Positions 1-7,863 of a DNA stretch of 22,446 bases are shown here, piece by piece. Source of the stretch: a bacterium (GTDB lineage: Bacteria; Verrucomicrobiota; Kiritimatiellia; UBA8416; CAMZLY01); assembly GCA_030632465.1 (NCBI GenBank), contig DAOVUR010000004.1:1-22446 (forward strand). The letters are read 5' to 3'. Each line of letters starts with the position of its first letter. The stretch's first letter is position 1. Both the position numbers and the translations under genes were made by a program. The notes beneath the pieces were generated by a model. It worked only from the letters and a program-made list of their open reading frames with translations. It was not told where the DNA came from and did not search any database.

Positions 1-430
1 CAGGTTGCATATCAGCACCCTTCAACACTTCATCAATCAAATACGTTGTCGTCGTCTTTCCATTTGTGCCAGTTACGCCAATCATCGTTAATGATTCCGA
101 AGGGTCACCATAAAAAGCAGAAGATAATTTTGCCAACGCCAACTTAGAATCGGCAACCTGCACAAAACAGATATTCTTTATTGTTCCAGCACCGCAGCCT
201 TCAATGTTTTTACAGTCGTCAACATTATGCTCCGAAACAACCACCGTTGCACCACGTTCAATCGCACTTCCCGCAAAAGCCCACCCATCCTGTTGATACC
301 CAGCGATAGCAACAAACATATAGCCAGGCCGCACATACCTAGAGTCGCATACCAGCCCAGCAATAGCGCTATCGGCATCGCCCTTAACCGACACATACTC
401 AAATCTATTTATTAATTCTCCGATTTTCAT
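1..430 (-). CDS. murE: UDP-N-acetylmuramyl-tripeptide synthetase MurE, N-terminal part (cut by window edge)
   Basis: Cytoplasmic Mur ligase that adds the third amino acid (usually meso-diaminopimelate) to UDP-MurNAc-L-Ala-D-Glu in peptidoglycan synthesis. The frame is open from the ATG at 428-430 to the window edge, giving 143 codons. It starts MKIGELINRFEYV, has CDSR at residues 28-31 followed by a PGxxFVAIxG-type stretch (the UDP-MurNAc-binding N-terminal domain), and reaches the ATP-binding P-loop GVTGTNGKTTT at about 118-128, with K125 as the P-loop lysine. That order is typical of MurE; the substrate-specific C-terminal part lies outside the window, so the amino acid added cannot be read. 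The gene follows ftsI after 62 bases, in normal dcw order. The Shine-Dalgarno is weak (TAGAGA). MurF or MurC are less likely because of the CDSR motif and the position. Confidence 0.93.
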   Translation of the reverse strand, partial: MKIGELINRFEYVSVKGDADSAIAGLVCDSRYVRPGYMFVAIAGYQQDGWAFAGSAIERGATVVVSEHNVDDCKNIEGCGAGTIKNICFVQVADSKLALAKLSSAFYGDPSESLTMIGVTGTNGKTTTTYLIDEVLKGADMQP

Positions 431-474
431 TCTCTATTAACCATCCGCTATTTTCTAACGCCGTAGGCACCTCA

Positions 475-502
475 ATTATTCACTATTCATTATTAGTTAT
501 TC
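475..502. repeat. Tandem heptamer array at the ftsI 3' end
   Basis: Four consecutive 7-base units, ATTATTC, ACTATTC, ATTATTA and GTTATTC, occupy 475-502. They cover the ftsI stop codon (493-495) and its last codons. Similar heptamer arrays occur at 11079-11106, 12443-12456 and 22411-22431. Confidence 0.6.
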
Positions 503-2202
503 GTTGCCTTTGCCGGCATGATATCAAGGCAGCGAACTGACTGCTCTGCGATCTGACTAAAAACTGGTCCCGCAACTGTACCGCCGTAATAACCATCATG
601 AGGCGTATCCACTACAACAATAATTGCAATCTCCGGCTTATCAGCAGGAAGAAAACCAACAAACGATGCTATGTAATCTGTTTTAGAATATCCGCCCGGC
701 ACGGCCTTTTGCGCTGTACCAGTTTTGCCAGCAACCTTATACCCAGCAACACGCGCCTTTTTTCCTGTCCCGCCATCTTCAGTAACACGCGCCAATAACC
801 TACGCATTTTCTTAGCCGTTGCCTCAGTAATAACACTTCTTACCACATCCGGCTCACGACAATATAACTCCTCACCATTACTGCCCACAATCTTCTTTAC
901 CACATGCGGCCTCACTAAATATCCTCCGTTGGCAATTGTGCAATAAACACTCAGCACCTGTAACGCGGTTGCCGCAACCCCTTGTCCAATAGCTATACGA
1001 CTTAGACTTATACCCGACCAGTTAGAAACATCATGTAAAATACCAACCTCTTCGCCCGGCAGATCAATACCAGTACGATACCCTATGCCAAACTTCTTAA
1101 GATATTGATAGTATCGTTCTTTTCCTATCATTAACGCCACCTTCGCCGTTAAAATATTACTAGATTTCTTTAAGCCATCAGCCACTGTCAATGAATCATA
1201 CGCATGCGAATCACGTAATATTCTGCCTTTATAGAACCAAGACCCTTTTTCACAATCTATCGTTGCATCTTCTGATACGATATTCTCATTAAAAGCTATC
1301 GCAAAAGTAATCGCCTTAAAAGTGGAACCAGGCTCATAAACATAACCTATATTTCTATTCAGCCTAAGGTTATCAGTAGACTTATTAAATTTATTCAAGT
1401 CAAATGATGGGCGACTAGCCATTGCCAGAATCTCACCCGTATTAATATTCTCTACAATCGCCCATGCACCACTTGGTGTATGCTTCTCCATTACATCATC
1501 TAAGGCCTGCTCAACAATAAATTGTATATTCTGATCAATGGTTAACGTAATATCTGCTCCCTTAATCGCAGGGATATTCCGCCCTTCTGCCCAGTACAAT
1601 TCCTCTCTTTTCGCATTTAAACGGGAACCAACCACCCCCGAACAACCACGTAAATATCTGTTTGCCTGCTGCTCAATACCAGAACTACCAACACCGTTAT
1701 TGTTAACAAAACCTAACACATGACATAACATCTCATGCTGAGGATAGTATCGTATAGTTGCTGCATCAAAATGCACTCCTGTCAGTTTCGCCTCATATAT
1801 ACCGTCTAACTTTGTGTCTGGCACAAATCGCTTTACGGAATAGTACCTCCTCTTACTGCTTAGCCCTTTTATAAGTTTATCAACAGGCAGATCAAGTTCA
1901 GACGCCAACTTGCTTGCTACCTCATGAACGCACCCTTTTTCACTTATTACTGCCGGATCAGCTTTAACATGCTTGGCATCTAAAGTTAATGACAAGATAT
2001 TGTTCTTACCATTCCGGTCAAAAATACTACCGCGCCGCGCAATAATCTTTCGCTCACTGTAATACCTTTTTTCTATGCTCAGGACAGTACTCTCATGTTC
2101 CCCAATATGCAAAAAGGCTAGGCGAAAGCCCAGCCCTACAAGCGCAATTATCAATATGCCCGAGGGCCATAACAGACGTAACATGGAGCTTTTATCAGTC
2201 AT
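493..2202 (-). CDS. ftsI: Peptidoglycan D,D-transpeptidase FtsI (class B penicillin-binding protein)
   Basis: Septal PBP3-type enzyme that cross-links peptidoglycan at the division site. The 569-residue product has one N-terminal membrane segment (about 8-30), a PBP dimerisation domain containing the IIARRGSIFDRNG stretch, and a C-terminal transpeptidase domain. The three penicillin-binding motifs are present: S293-T-F-K296 (acylated serine), S347-S-N349, and K493-T-G495 in VAGKTGTAQ. No PASTA repeats are visible. The start ATG overlaps the end of the ftsL-like gene by 8 bases, implying translational coupling, and AGGAA lies about 10 bases upstream. Position between ftsL and murE favours FtsI over an elongation PBP2. 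The final residues TNN and the stop fall inside a tandem heptamer array, so the extreme C-terminus may be repeat-derived. Confidence 0.95.
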   Translation of the reverse strand: MTDKSSMLRLLWPSGILIIALVGLGFRLAFLHIGEHESTVLSIEKRYYSERKIIARRGSIFDRNGKNNILSLTLDAKHVKADPAVISEKGCVHEVASKLASELDLPVDKLIKGLSSKRRYYSVKRFVPDTKLDGIYEAKLTGVHFDAATIRYYPQHEMLCHVLGFVNNNGVGSSGIEQQANRYLRGCSGVVGSRLNAKREELYWAEGRNIPAIKGADITLTIDQNIQFIVEQALDDVMEKHTPSGAWAIVENINTGEILAMASRPSFDLNKFNKSTDNLRLNRNIGYVYEPGSTFKAITFAIAFNENIVSEDATIDCEKGSWFYKGRILRDSHAYDSLTVADGLKKSSNILTAKVALMIGKERYYQYLKKFGIGYRTGIDLPGEEVGILHDVSNWSGISLSRIAIGQGVAATALQVLSVYCTIANGGYLVRPHVVKKIVGSNGEELYCREPDVVRSVITEATAKKMRRLLARVTEDGGTGKKARVAGYKVAGKTGTAQKAVPGGYSKTDYIASFVGFLPADKPEIAIIVVVDTPHDGYYGGTVAGPVFSQIAEQSVRCLDIMPAKATNN

Positions 2203-2593
2203 TCATAACAGTTCCTGTGATCCCTGCTCTGGTAGTTAAACGTGAACCCAAACTGGCAATACGTTGTTTACGTGCTGCTGGAACATTTAAACGTACTACC
2301 TGCCTAGATGTTGGCCAAGTCATAACAATGTTGTGCCGCCGCAAGGCTGCAGAAATCTTTGCAGGTGCCTTTTCTTCCATCCAGCGACACTCTTCATTCA
2401 CATAACGTTTTTTCAAGGTAACCCGCTGCTTCTCCATCACTTTAATATCAGCACCTAATAACTGACACGAATAGACCAGATAGGAATATACAAGTGCAGT
2501 TAAAACTACAATAATTACAATACCAACAAAGGGTGCAGGATACGCTTTTCCGTTCACCGTCTTTTTTCTATTTTTCCGTTTTTTTATCTTCAT
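2195..2593 (-). CDS. ftsL: FtsL-like bitopic cell-division protein
   Basis: Small 132-residue protein with a very basic cytoplasmic N-terminus (KKRKNRKK), one transmembrane segment at about 22-42, and a charged, probably coiled-coil periplasmic region after it. That topology and the position between rsmH and ftsI are those of FtsL, which links FtsB and FtsQ to the FtsW-FtsI synthase. FtsL sequences diverge strongly, so the call rests on size, topology and gene order rather than on residues. The start has a strong Shine-Dalgarno (GGAGGGG, about 7-9 bases upstream). The gap to the rsmH stop is 15 bases, and the gene overlaps ftsI by 8 bases. The C-terminal third (W, R and V rich, no predicted helix repeat) is unlike anything I recognise. 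Confidence 0.75.
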   Translation of the reverse strand: MKIKKRKNRKKTVNGKAYPAPFVGIVIIVVLTALVYSYLVYSCQLLGADIKVMEKQRVTLKKRYVNEECRWMEEKAPAKISAALRRHNIVMTWPTSRQVVRLNVPAARKQRIASLGSRLTTRAGITGTVMND

Positions 2594-2608
2594 AAACTTT
2601 CCCCTCCG

Positions 2609-3553
2609 CTAACTAATAACCAACTTAGCCACTCGCAACTTTGCAGAACGAGCACGTGGATTTGTTTCATTTTCAATATCACTCGCCATTACTGGCTTAC
2701 GATTTATAAGCTCCATCAAAGGCATCTCTCCTACCCATTCACTGCCACCGGCCATCAATGAGACATGTTTTCCAACATGTGATGCAAAAAATCTTTTAAC
2801 TATTCTATCTTCCAAACTATGAAAGCTGATAACTGCCATCCGTCCGCCATCCTTCAACAACGAAAGTCCGCCAACCAAACCGCGACTCAAGACATCCAGC
2901 TCTTGATTAACTGCTATACGCAACGCCTGAAATGTTCTCGTTGCCGGATGAATACGCCCGCGACGACCACCAACAGCTTTCTCAACCAACTCCGCCAATG
3001 CTAAAGTCGTAACAAGCGGATTTTCATCTCGCTTCGCAACAATAACCTGCGCAATACGACGCGCTCTTGGCTCTTCCCCAAATGTCCTCAATATCTTTCG
3101 TAACTCATACTCAGGCAAATTATTAACTAAATCTGCCGCAGTCTCGCCACACGACTTATCCATTCTCATATCTAACGGGCCTTCCTTCATGAAACTAAAC
3201 CCGCGTTCCGCCTCTTCTAACTGATCCGAAGAAACACCAATATCCATCAAAATCCCATCAACTTCATTAAAACCATTCTTTTGAGCAATCTCTGCAATAT
3301 CAGAAAAATTACCATGCGCAAAAGTGCACTGATCCTGCCACTTCATCAAACGCCGCTCCGCACGTTCCAATGCCTGCTCATCCTGATCAATCCCCAGCAA
3401 ACGCCCTTTTGATCCCAGCGCCTTCAACAAAACTTCCGAATGCCCGCCAGACCCTAATGTTCCATCTATATAAACTCCGCCCGGCACAACATCCAACAGA
3501 TCCAAAACCTCATTCACAAGAACAGATTTATGAATCTCATTATAATCCGACAT
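2609..3553 (-). CDS. rsmH: 16S rRNA (cytosine(1402)-N(4))-methyltransferase RsmH
   Basis: SAM-dependent methyltransferase (MraW) that N4-methylates C1402 in the decoding centre of 16S rRNA. The 314-residue length is normal. Diagnostic stretches are HKSVLVNEVL near the N-terminus, the SAM-binding DGTLGSGGHS at 30-39, GIDQD at 54-58, DGILMDIGVSSDQL near residue 100, and the C-terminal AVISFHSLEDRIVKRFF and NPRARSAKLRVAK. The start ATG lies inside the end of mraZ (14-base overlap) with AGGAA about 10 bases upstream, so it is probably translationally coupled to mraZ, as in most dcw clusters. Confidence 0.97.
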   Translation of the reverse strand: MSDYNEIHKSVLVNEVLDLLDVVPGGVYIDGTLGSGGHSEVLLKALGSKGRLLGIDQDEQALERAERRLMKWQDQCTFAHGNFSDIAEIAQKNGFNEVDGILMDIGVSSDQLEEAERGFSFMKEGPLDMRMDKSCGETAADLVNNLPEYELRKILRTFGEEPRARRIAQVIVAKRDENPLVTTLALAELVEKAVGGRRGRIHPATRTFQALRIAVNQELDVLSRGLVGGLSLLKDGGRMAVISFHSLEDRIVKRFFASHVGKHVSLMAGGSEWVGEMPLMELINRKPVMASDIENETNPRARSAKLRVAKLVIS

Positions 3554-4019
3554 ACTCTGCAGCTTCCTGTAAACTTGTATTATCCATCACAACCGACTTC
3601 TCGTAATTCTCAGGACTCCAAAGTTCAAAAGAATCAAAGGCACCAACCAGCACAACCTTATCTGTCAACTGCGCCTTAACAAGAAGACTATCCGAAATAC
3701 GTATGCGCCCTTGGGAATCCCAGGAAACTAAATCTGACTGCGAAGCAAGAACTCGTGCAAACTGACGCGCCTTCTTATCAGCAATGGAATGCTGACGCAT
3801 CTTCAATATACGCTCCTGCATCATAGATGCCGGAATAACCGACAAACAGCAATCGTGTATATGGGGCAATATATACAGATTCTGAGGAGACCCCACCTGT
3901 GCACGCCAGCCTGACGGAATAGTCAACCTGCGCTTCGGGTCAAGCGAATGAGTATGAGTGCCGACAAATATGCCTTGCCCCTCAATCTCCTTCTCTAAGA
4001 ATATGTTCGCGCTGTCCAT
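3540..4019 (-). CDS. mraZ: Transcriptional regulator MraZ
   Basis: First gene of the dcw operon, encoding a ring-forming DNA-binding repressor with two SpoVT/AbrB-type domains. Both copies are visible: GTHTHSLDPKRRLTIPSGWR near the N-terminus and DLVSWDSQGRIRISDSL in the second half. I start at the ATG at 4017-4019 (MDSANIF, 159 residues) rather than the upstream in-frame ATG at 4049, because AAAGGG sits six bases before the inner ATG and the upstream start would fall within or next to the proposed promoter -10. MraZ usually binds repeated G-rich boxes in its own promoter; such boxes are visible here. It overlaps rsmH by 14 bases. Confidence 0.92.
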   Translation of the reverse strand: MDSANIFLEKEIEGQGIFVGTHTHSLDPKRRLTIPSGWRAQVGSPQNLYILPHIHDCCLSVIPASMMQERILKMRQHSIADKKARQFARVLASQSDLVSWDSQGRIRISDSLLVKAQLTDKVVLVGAFDSFELWSPENYEKSVVMDNTSLQEAAEYVGL

Positions 4020-4251
4020 TATGCACCCTTTCTTGACACAATACACCACATCGCCCCACCCTTTGTCAAAACAAAGACTGCAGTGATTTAATTTATTTTT
4101 TTGGGAATGTTAAGAAACAGCTGTATTTAACAGGATAAAACTATCGATAGACGGCTCTTCAACTGGAGAGATTGTCGAATGAATCAGCCTAAATCCACCC
4201 TCAAGAATGCACTTTCGCACGTACAGCTTTCCGGCCTGCCACTATTCAGGT
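4020..4251. other. Spacer between metG and mraZ
   Basis: This 232-base stretch holds the mraZ promoter at its right-hand-gene end (4024-4069), an imperfect inverted repeat at 4109-4131 centred on ACAGCTGT, and a perfect 10-base palindrome CTATCGATAG at 4141-4150. A 26-codon plus-strand frame (4179-4259, MNQPKSTLKNAL...) has a GGAG nine to ten bases upstream and ends 8 bases inside metG on the other strand. I do not recognise it and doubt that it is a gene. I see no convincing terminator for metG. Confidence 0.5.
4040..4069 (-). promoter_or_regulatory. Probable sigma-70-type promoter of the mraZ/dcw operon
   Basis: On the minus strand a perfect -35 TTGACA (4064-4069) is followed after 18 bases by TGTATT (4040-4045, 4 of 6 matches to the -10 consensus). 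It lies about 20 bases before the chosen mraZ start. Two copies of AAAGGGTG (4057-4064 and 4024-4031) and the G-rich GGGTGGGG between -35 and -10 are candidate MraZ autoregulatory boxes. Confidence 0.5.
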
Positions 4252-6222
4252 CTATTTAACGACAGTGCCGCTAGGTAATTCACCATCAATAGTGACTAAT
4301 CTTAGTAGATCACCGCTACCAGCTGCGAGAATCATACCATTAGACTCAACACCTCTAATTTTGGCTGGCTTCAAGTTTGCCACAACAACTATCACTTTAC
4401 CCGGCAACTCTTCAGCTTTATAATTTAAGGCGATGCCAGCGACTAATTGACGTTTTTCGCCGCCAATTTCTACCTGCAGACGCAGAAGTTTATCTGCACC
4501 CTCGACCTTTTCAGCCTCAAGAATTGTAGCAGTCTTTAACTGAACCTTAGTGAAATCAGTATATTCAATCTGAGCAACACCCTCTGCCGCTCGGCGATCC
4601 TTGAGCGAAGCCGAAAGGCCGCCCGTATCTTGTTGCTTCTTTTTTTGCTGGTTCTGCTGTTTTTTATCATTACCGGAATCTTTTTTAACATTAATTCTTG
4701 GGAAAAGAGTCTTTAGAAGCGATACTTTTGTTCCAGCAACCGTTATCCCCCACTTGCTAAGCTCTTTATAATCAGGATCACCAACTTTTAAACCTAATGC
4801 CATGCGCAATTCGCTCATCTTTTCAGGCATCACAGGATAGAGCATGCCACTTATAATTCTTAATACTTCAGCAGCAAAATAGAGAACAGTTCCTAACTCT
4901 TCATATTTTCCTTCTTTACCAAGAGTCCAAGGTTGCTTCTTCTCAAAATATCTATTTACTTCACGAACAACACCTGCCAACGCTGCCAATCCTTGATCTA
5001 TATGCATATTCTCGACACAATCAACCATCTTGGTAGCAGCATCAAGAGCAACTTGTTTTAAATTTTCTTCATCCTCACCTATTGGTCCAGGTTCCGGAAT
5101 TTTACTATCACAGTGCGTGTCGAGCATCTTCATCAAGCGACTCAACATATTCCCAAGATCATTAGCCAACTCCGCATTATATCGACGGATAAATGCATCT
5201 TCAGTAAAGCTAGCATCCTGACCAAGTGTCATCTCCGCCATCAGGAAGTACCGGAACGGATCAACACCATACTGATCAATAAATTCCATAGGGTTCACCA
5301 CATTACCACTAGACTTGCTCATCTTATCTCGACCAACCAGCCACCAGCCATGAGCAAAAATAGTTTCTGGCATCTCCAGCCCCATCGCCTTAAGCATGGT
5401 GGGCCAATAGACTGTATGGGTAGTAAGAATATCTTTACCTATAAGATGATATGATGCCGGCCACCACTTCTTGAATTTCTCTTCATCATCAAGATAACCA
5501 ATAGCACTAATATAGTTCACTAGAGCATCAAACCAAACATACGTAACAAAATCATCATCAAACGGAAGATCAATTCCCCAGTCTAATCGACTCTTAGGGC
5601 GCGAAATACAGAGATCGGTAAGCTCATTACGTAGGAACCCAAGCGTTTCATTACGCCTATAATCTGGCTGAATAAACTTTGGATTATCATTAATATAATC
5701 AATAAGCCACTCTTGATACTTACTCATTCTGAAAAAGTAATTTGATTCACGAATACGATCCACCTCACGCCCACAGCCAGACTCAGGACATTTACCATCA
5801 TCTAGATCTTTTTCGGTGTAGAAACGCTCACAAGTGACGCAGTACCAACCATCATATTCTGCCTTATAAATTTCGTCCTTATCAAAAAGATCCTGTAATA
5901 TCTTCTGTACAATCTCTTTGTGTCGCGGCTCTGTCGTGCGAATAAAATCATCATTAGATATCTCAAGTTTCTTCCACAGCTCCTGAAACCTTACAACTGT
6001 AGAGTCAGCCTGTTCCTGTGATGTAATGCCATTTTTGGTTGCAGCCTGCGCCACCTTCTGCCCATGCTCGTCAGTGCCCGTCAGAAAAAATGTTGGTTCT
6101 CCTATCAATCGATGATAACAGGCAAGAACATCTGCCAAGATGGTAGTATACGCATGCCCAATGTGAGGCTGGTCGTTAACGTAATAGATCGGCGTTGTAA
6201 TATAAAATTTCGAATTATCCAT
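4252..6222 (-). CDS. metG: Methionyl-tRNA synthetase with C-terminal tRNA-binding domain
   Basis: Class I synthetase that charges tRNA-Met in the cytoplasm. With the start at 6222 it has 656 residues. Visible features are the HIGH motif at H20-H23, a zinc knuckle with C128, C131, C145 and C150, the catalytic KMSKS at 300-304, a helical anticodon-binding domain, and a C-terminal EMAP/Trbp111-type OB domain (roughly the last 105 residues, from YTDFTKVQLKTATIL) that dimerises and binds tRNA. A lysine/glutamine-rich linker (about 512-535) separates the last two. I chose the ATG at 6222 over 6231 because AGGAA directly abuts the upstream ATG but stands nine bases before the inner one. The gene lies 232 bases before the mraZ start, in the same direction. 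Confidence 0.97.
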   Translation of the reverse strand: MDNSKFYITTPIYYVNDQPHIGHAYTTILADVLACYHRLIGEPTFFLTGTDEHGQKVAQAATKNGITSQEQADSTVVRFQELWKKLEISNDDFIRTTEPRHKEIVQKILQDLFDKDEIYKAEYDGWYCVTCERFYTEKDLDDGKCPESGCGREVDRIRESNYFFRMSKYQEWLIDYINDNPKFIQPDYRRNETLGFLRNELTDLCISRPKSRLDWGIDLPFDDDFVTYVWFDALVNYISAIGYLDDEEKFKKWWPASYHLIGKDILTTHTVYWPTMLKAMGLEMPETIFAHGWWLVGRDKMSKSSGNVVNPMEFIDQYGVDPFRYFLMAEMTLGQDASFTEDAFIRRYNAELANDLGNMLSRLMKMLDTHCDSKIPEPGPIGEDEENLKQVALDAATKMVDCVENMHIDQGLAALAGVVREVNRYFEKKQPWTLGKEGKYEELGTVLYFAAEVLRIISGMLYPVMPEKMSELRMALGLKVGDPDYKELSKWGITVAGTKVSLLKTLFPRINVKKDSGNDKKQQNQQKKKQQDTGGLSASLKDRRAAEGVAQIEYTDFTKVQLKTATILEAEKVEGADKLLRLQVEIGGEKRQLVAGIALNYKAEELPGKVIVVVANLKPAKIRGVESNGMILAAGSGDLLRLVTIDGELPSGTVVK

Positions 6223-6268
6223 ACAAATCATTTCCTAAAAAAGATGACACTTACACATCAAACATATA

Positions 6269-6293
6269 CACCGCAATAACTATTATTGCGGTG
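6269..6293. repeat. Perfect 11-bp hairpin upstream of metG
   Basis: CACCGCAATAA and TTATTGCGGTG form a perfect 11-bp stem with a 3-base loop, in the spacer between the OmpH-like gene and metG. Neither strand has a T run directly after the stem, so it is not a standard terminator. It could be an mRNA processing or stability hairpin, an operator, or a small interspersed palindrome. Confidence 0.6.
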
Positions 6294-6327
6294 CAAAGAA
6301 AAAGCAATAGCTCTTTGTAACTGATTA

Positions 6328-6960
6328 CTACTCAAGACCAGGTTCAACATCAATTGCCGGCAGTTCTACTGGCAATTCTGCCAAAATAAGATCTTCATCA
6401 ACATCAAGCAAGCCATCCTGTTTCGCAAAAGAATCTCTCGCAGCTGCGACAACCGCATCGGTAACATCAACCTGAGAAGTAGAATAAACCAGACGAGCAC
6501 TATTATCTAATACTACCCACAATTTACGCTTACGCGACACTTCAATAATAAATGGATTCAAGCGTTTACGAAAAGTATGTAAAACTTTCTGCTGACGAAG
6601 CTGAACTCGTCCCTTAATTTTTATAATATGCGCAGAATACTCACGCGACATGCTGCTCATCTGCGCCTTTAGTTCAGCCTTTTCACTATCAGAAGTAGCC
6701 GCATCAAACTTAGCCTTCATCCCTTTGCCCACTGCCGCATATTCAGCATTCATCTTCTTAAGATCACCCGCCGCAATATCACGCCAATTCGAAAGATCAG
6801 CCTCAATCAAGGATGTAACACCTAAATCTTTAGCAGCTCGACTAAGATTAATTATACCAACTTTAGGGCGTCCCATATAAATAACCGAAACAATTAATAG
6901 CGCCGCAAGCATTAGAATATAGATAATCTCAAACATTCCCAACGATTTTTTTTCAGCCAT
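6328..6960 (-). CDS. Membrane-anchored OmpH/Skp-like protein
   Basis: The 210-residue product resembles periplasmic chaperone Skp (OmpH family), which holds unfolded outer-membrane proteins. It has an N-terminal hydrophobic segment (about 10-29), then KVGIINLSRA (the beta strand that opens Skp-like domains), a long charged helical coiled-coil region (about 50-130), and a closing strand region with LWVVLDNSARLVYSTSQVDVTDAVV, matching the VLD..VLY...DIT pattern of the family. The tail is acidic. The start is placed at 6960, because GGAGGAG, nine bases upstream, would otherwise be codons 2-3 of the longer frame from 6978. No clear signal-peptidase site follows the hydrophobic segment, so it may stay anchored. 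It follows the unknown secreted gene after 29 bases, probably in one operon. Confidence 0.75.
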   Translation of the reverse strand: MAEKKSLGMFEIIYILMLAALLIVSVIYMGRPKVGIINLSRAAKDLGVTSLIEADLSNWRDIAAGDLKKMNAEYAAVGKGMKAKFDAATSDSEKAELKAQMSSMSREYSAHIIKIKGRVQLRQQKVLHTFRKRLNPFIIEVSRKRKLWVVLDNSARLVYSTSQVDVTDAVVAAARDSFAKQDGLLDVDEDLILAELPVELPAIDVEPGLE

Positions 6961-6989
6961 AACAACAAACTCCTCCATGAAACGTTTAA

Positions 6990-7613
6990 CTACTGCATAA
7001 CCCTAACATCACTAGAGCTAGGGTTCATATTTTCTATAATAATAGTGTGCCCCATAATATCATATTTTTCACCTAATGCTACATCTGCTGTAACTGTCCG
7101 GTTACTAGTTGCTTGGTTAATCATAATGATACGATACTTATCTGGTGCACTATCGCGTGCCGTCGGGCCACTTACAGCAACTGATTGCGGTGAAACATTT
7201 CTCGCTGTTCGGATAGACTTAACAATAAGTGCACCACGCCGATCTTCACCTTGACTCTTAACACATTCAAAAACAAAAGCTTTCTCATCACTATTGATAT
7301 CAATCAAAGTCTTAAAGACCGAGGATTTTATATCACAATACATAAACCCAAACACTGCACCTGACACTTGATCCTTAATATAGAATCTCGACAAGCCTTT
7401 ATTACGCAGAGTGCCTTTGACAGCTTCCTCCATACCTTCACTGCCAACATATATTGCCGTCACCGAAACACGGTCCCTCATCTCTATAGTACCCAAAGCG
7501 GCATTTAAATACTGAACTGTAACCGTCTTCTGTATTGCCAATCCATTAATAGCGCACATACAGATTATACTCATCACAAAAACAGGAAACATTATTCGCC
7601 TCTGCATACCCAT
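6990..7613 (-). CDS. Secreted or periplasmic protein of unknown function
   Basis: Not recognised. From the ATG at 7613 the product is 207 residues and begins with a clear signal peptide (MGMQRRIMFPVFVMSIICM then CAINGLA), so it is probably exported. The mature part contains alternating strands, including a stretch ending FVFECVKSQGEDRRGALIVKSIR that could belong to an OB-like beta barrel; this is a guess from pattern only. An in-frame ATG exists at 7667 but lies almost on the predicted transcription start, whereas GGAGGG stands just before 7613 (and nine bases before the ATG at 7607, an equally possible start). It is 29 bases upstream of the OmpH-like gene and likely co-transcribed, suggesting an envelope role. 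Confidence 0.7.
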   Translation of the reverse strand: MGMQRRIMFPVFVMSIICMCAINGLAIQKTVTVQYLNAALGTIEMRDRVSVTAIYVGSEGMEEAVKGTLRNKGLSRFYIKDQVSGAVFGFMYCDIKSSVFKTLIDINSDEKAFVFECVKSQGEDRRGALIVKSIRTARNVSPQSVAVSGPTARDSAPDKYRIIMINQATSNRTVTADVALGEKYDIMGHTIIIENMNPSSSDVRVMQ

Positions 7614-7679
7614 CAACCCTCCAGCATTCAGTAATAAACAAACTACAATTACATATATAAACAACAATCAGATCAAAAT

Positions 7680-7707
7680 AGTATATAGAATTACACCAAG
7701 ATGTAAA
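7680..7707 (-). promoter_or_regulatory. Probable promoter for the unknown secreted protein and the OmpH-like gene
   Basis: On the minus strand TTTACA (7702-7707, 5 of 6) is separated by 16 bases from TATACT (7680-7685, 5 of 6). Transcription would begin near 7673, leaving a leader of about 60 bases before the ATG at 7613. An imperfect inverted repeat (AGAATT.ACA with TGTA.AATTCT, 7687-7711) overlaps the -35 and spacer and might act as an operator. Confidence 0.5.
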
Positions 7708-7863
7708 TTCTTTCTTTTCAGCCAATCATCATATTTTCTTTACACAAACTACTATTACAACACTTTATCGCTCTATTTCCCCAAATTAACTCGCAACCTA
7801 TAAATATTTCATCTATATTGCCAACTCACTTTTGAATATACACCTTAAGCAAGACTTTAAACC

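Noticed and set aside
178..402. A 74-codon minus-strand frame at the left end
   Set aside because: It lies in a different frame from the MurE N-terminus, which covers 1-430 with clear MurE motifs; the frame is a shadow.
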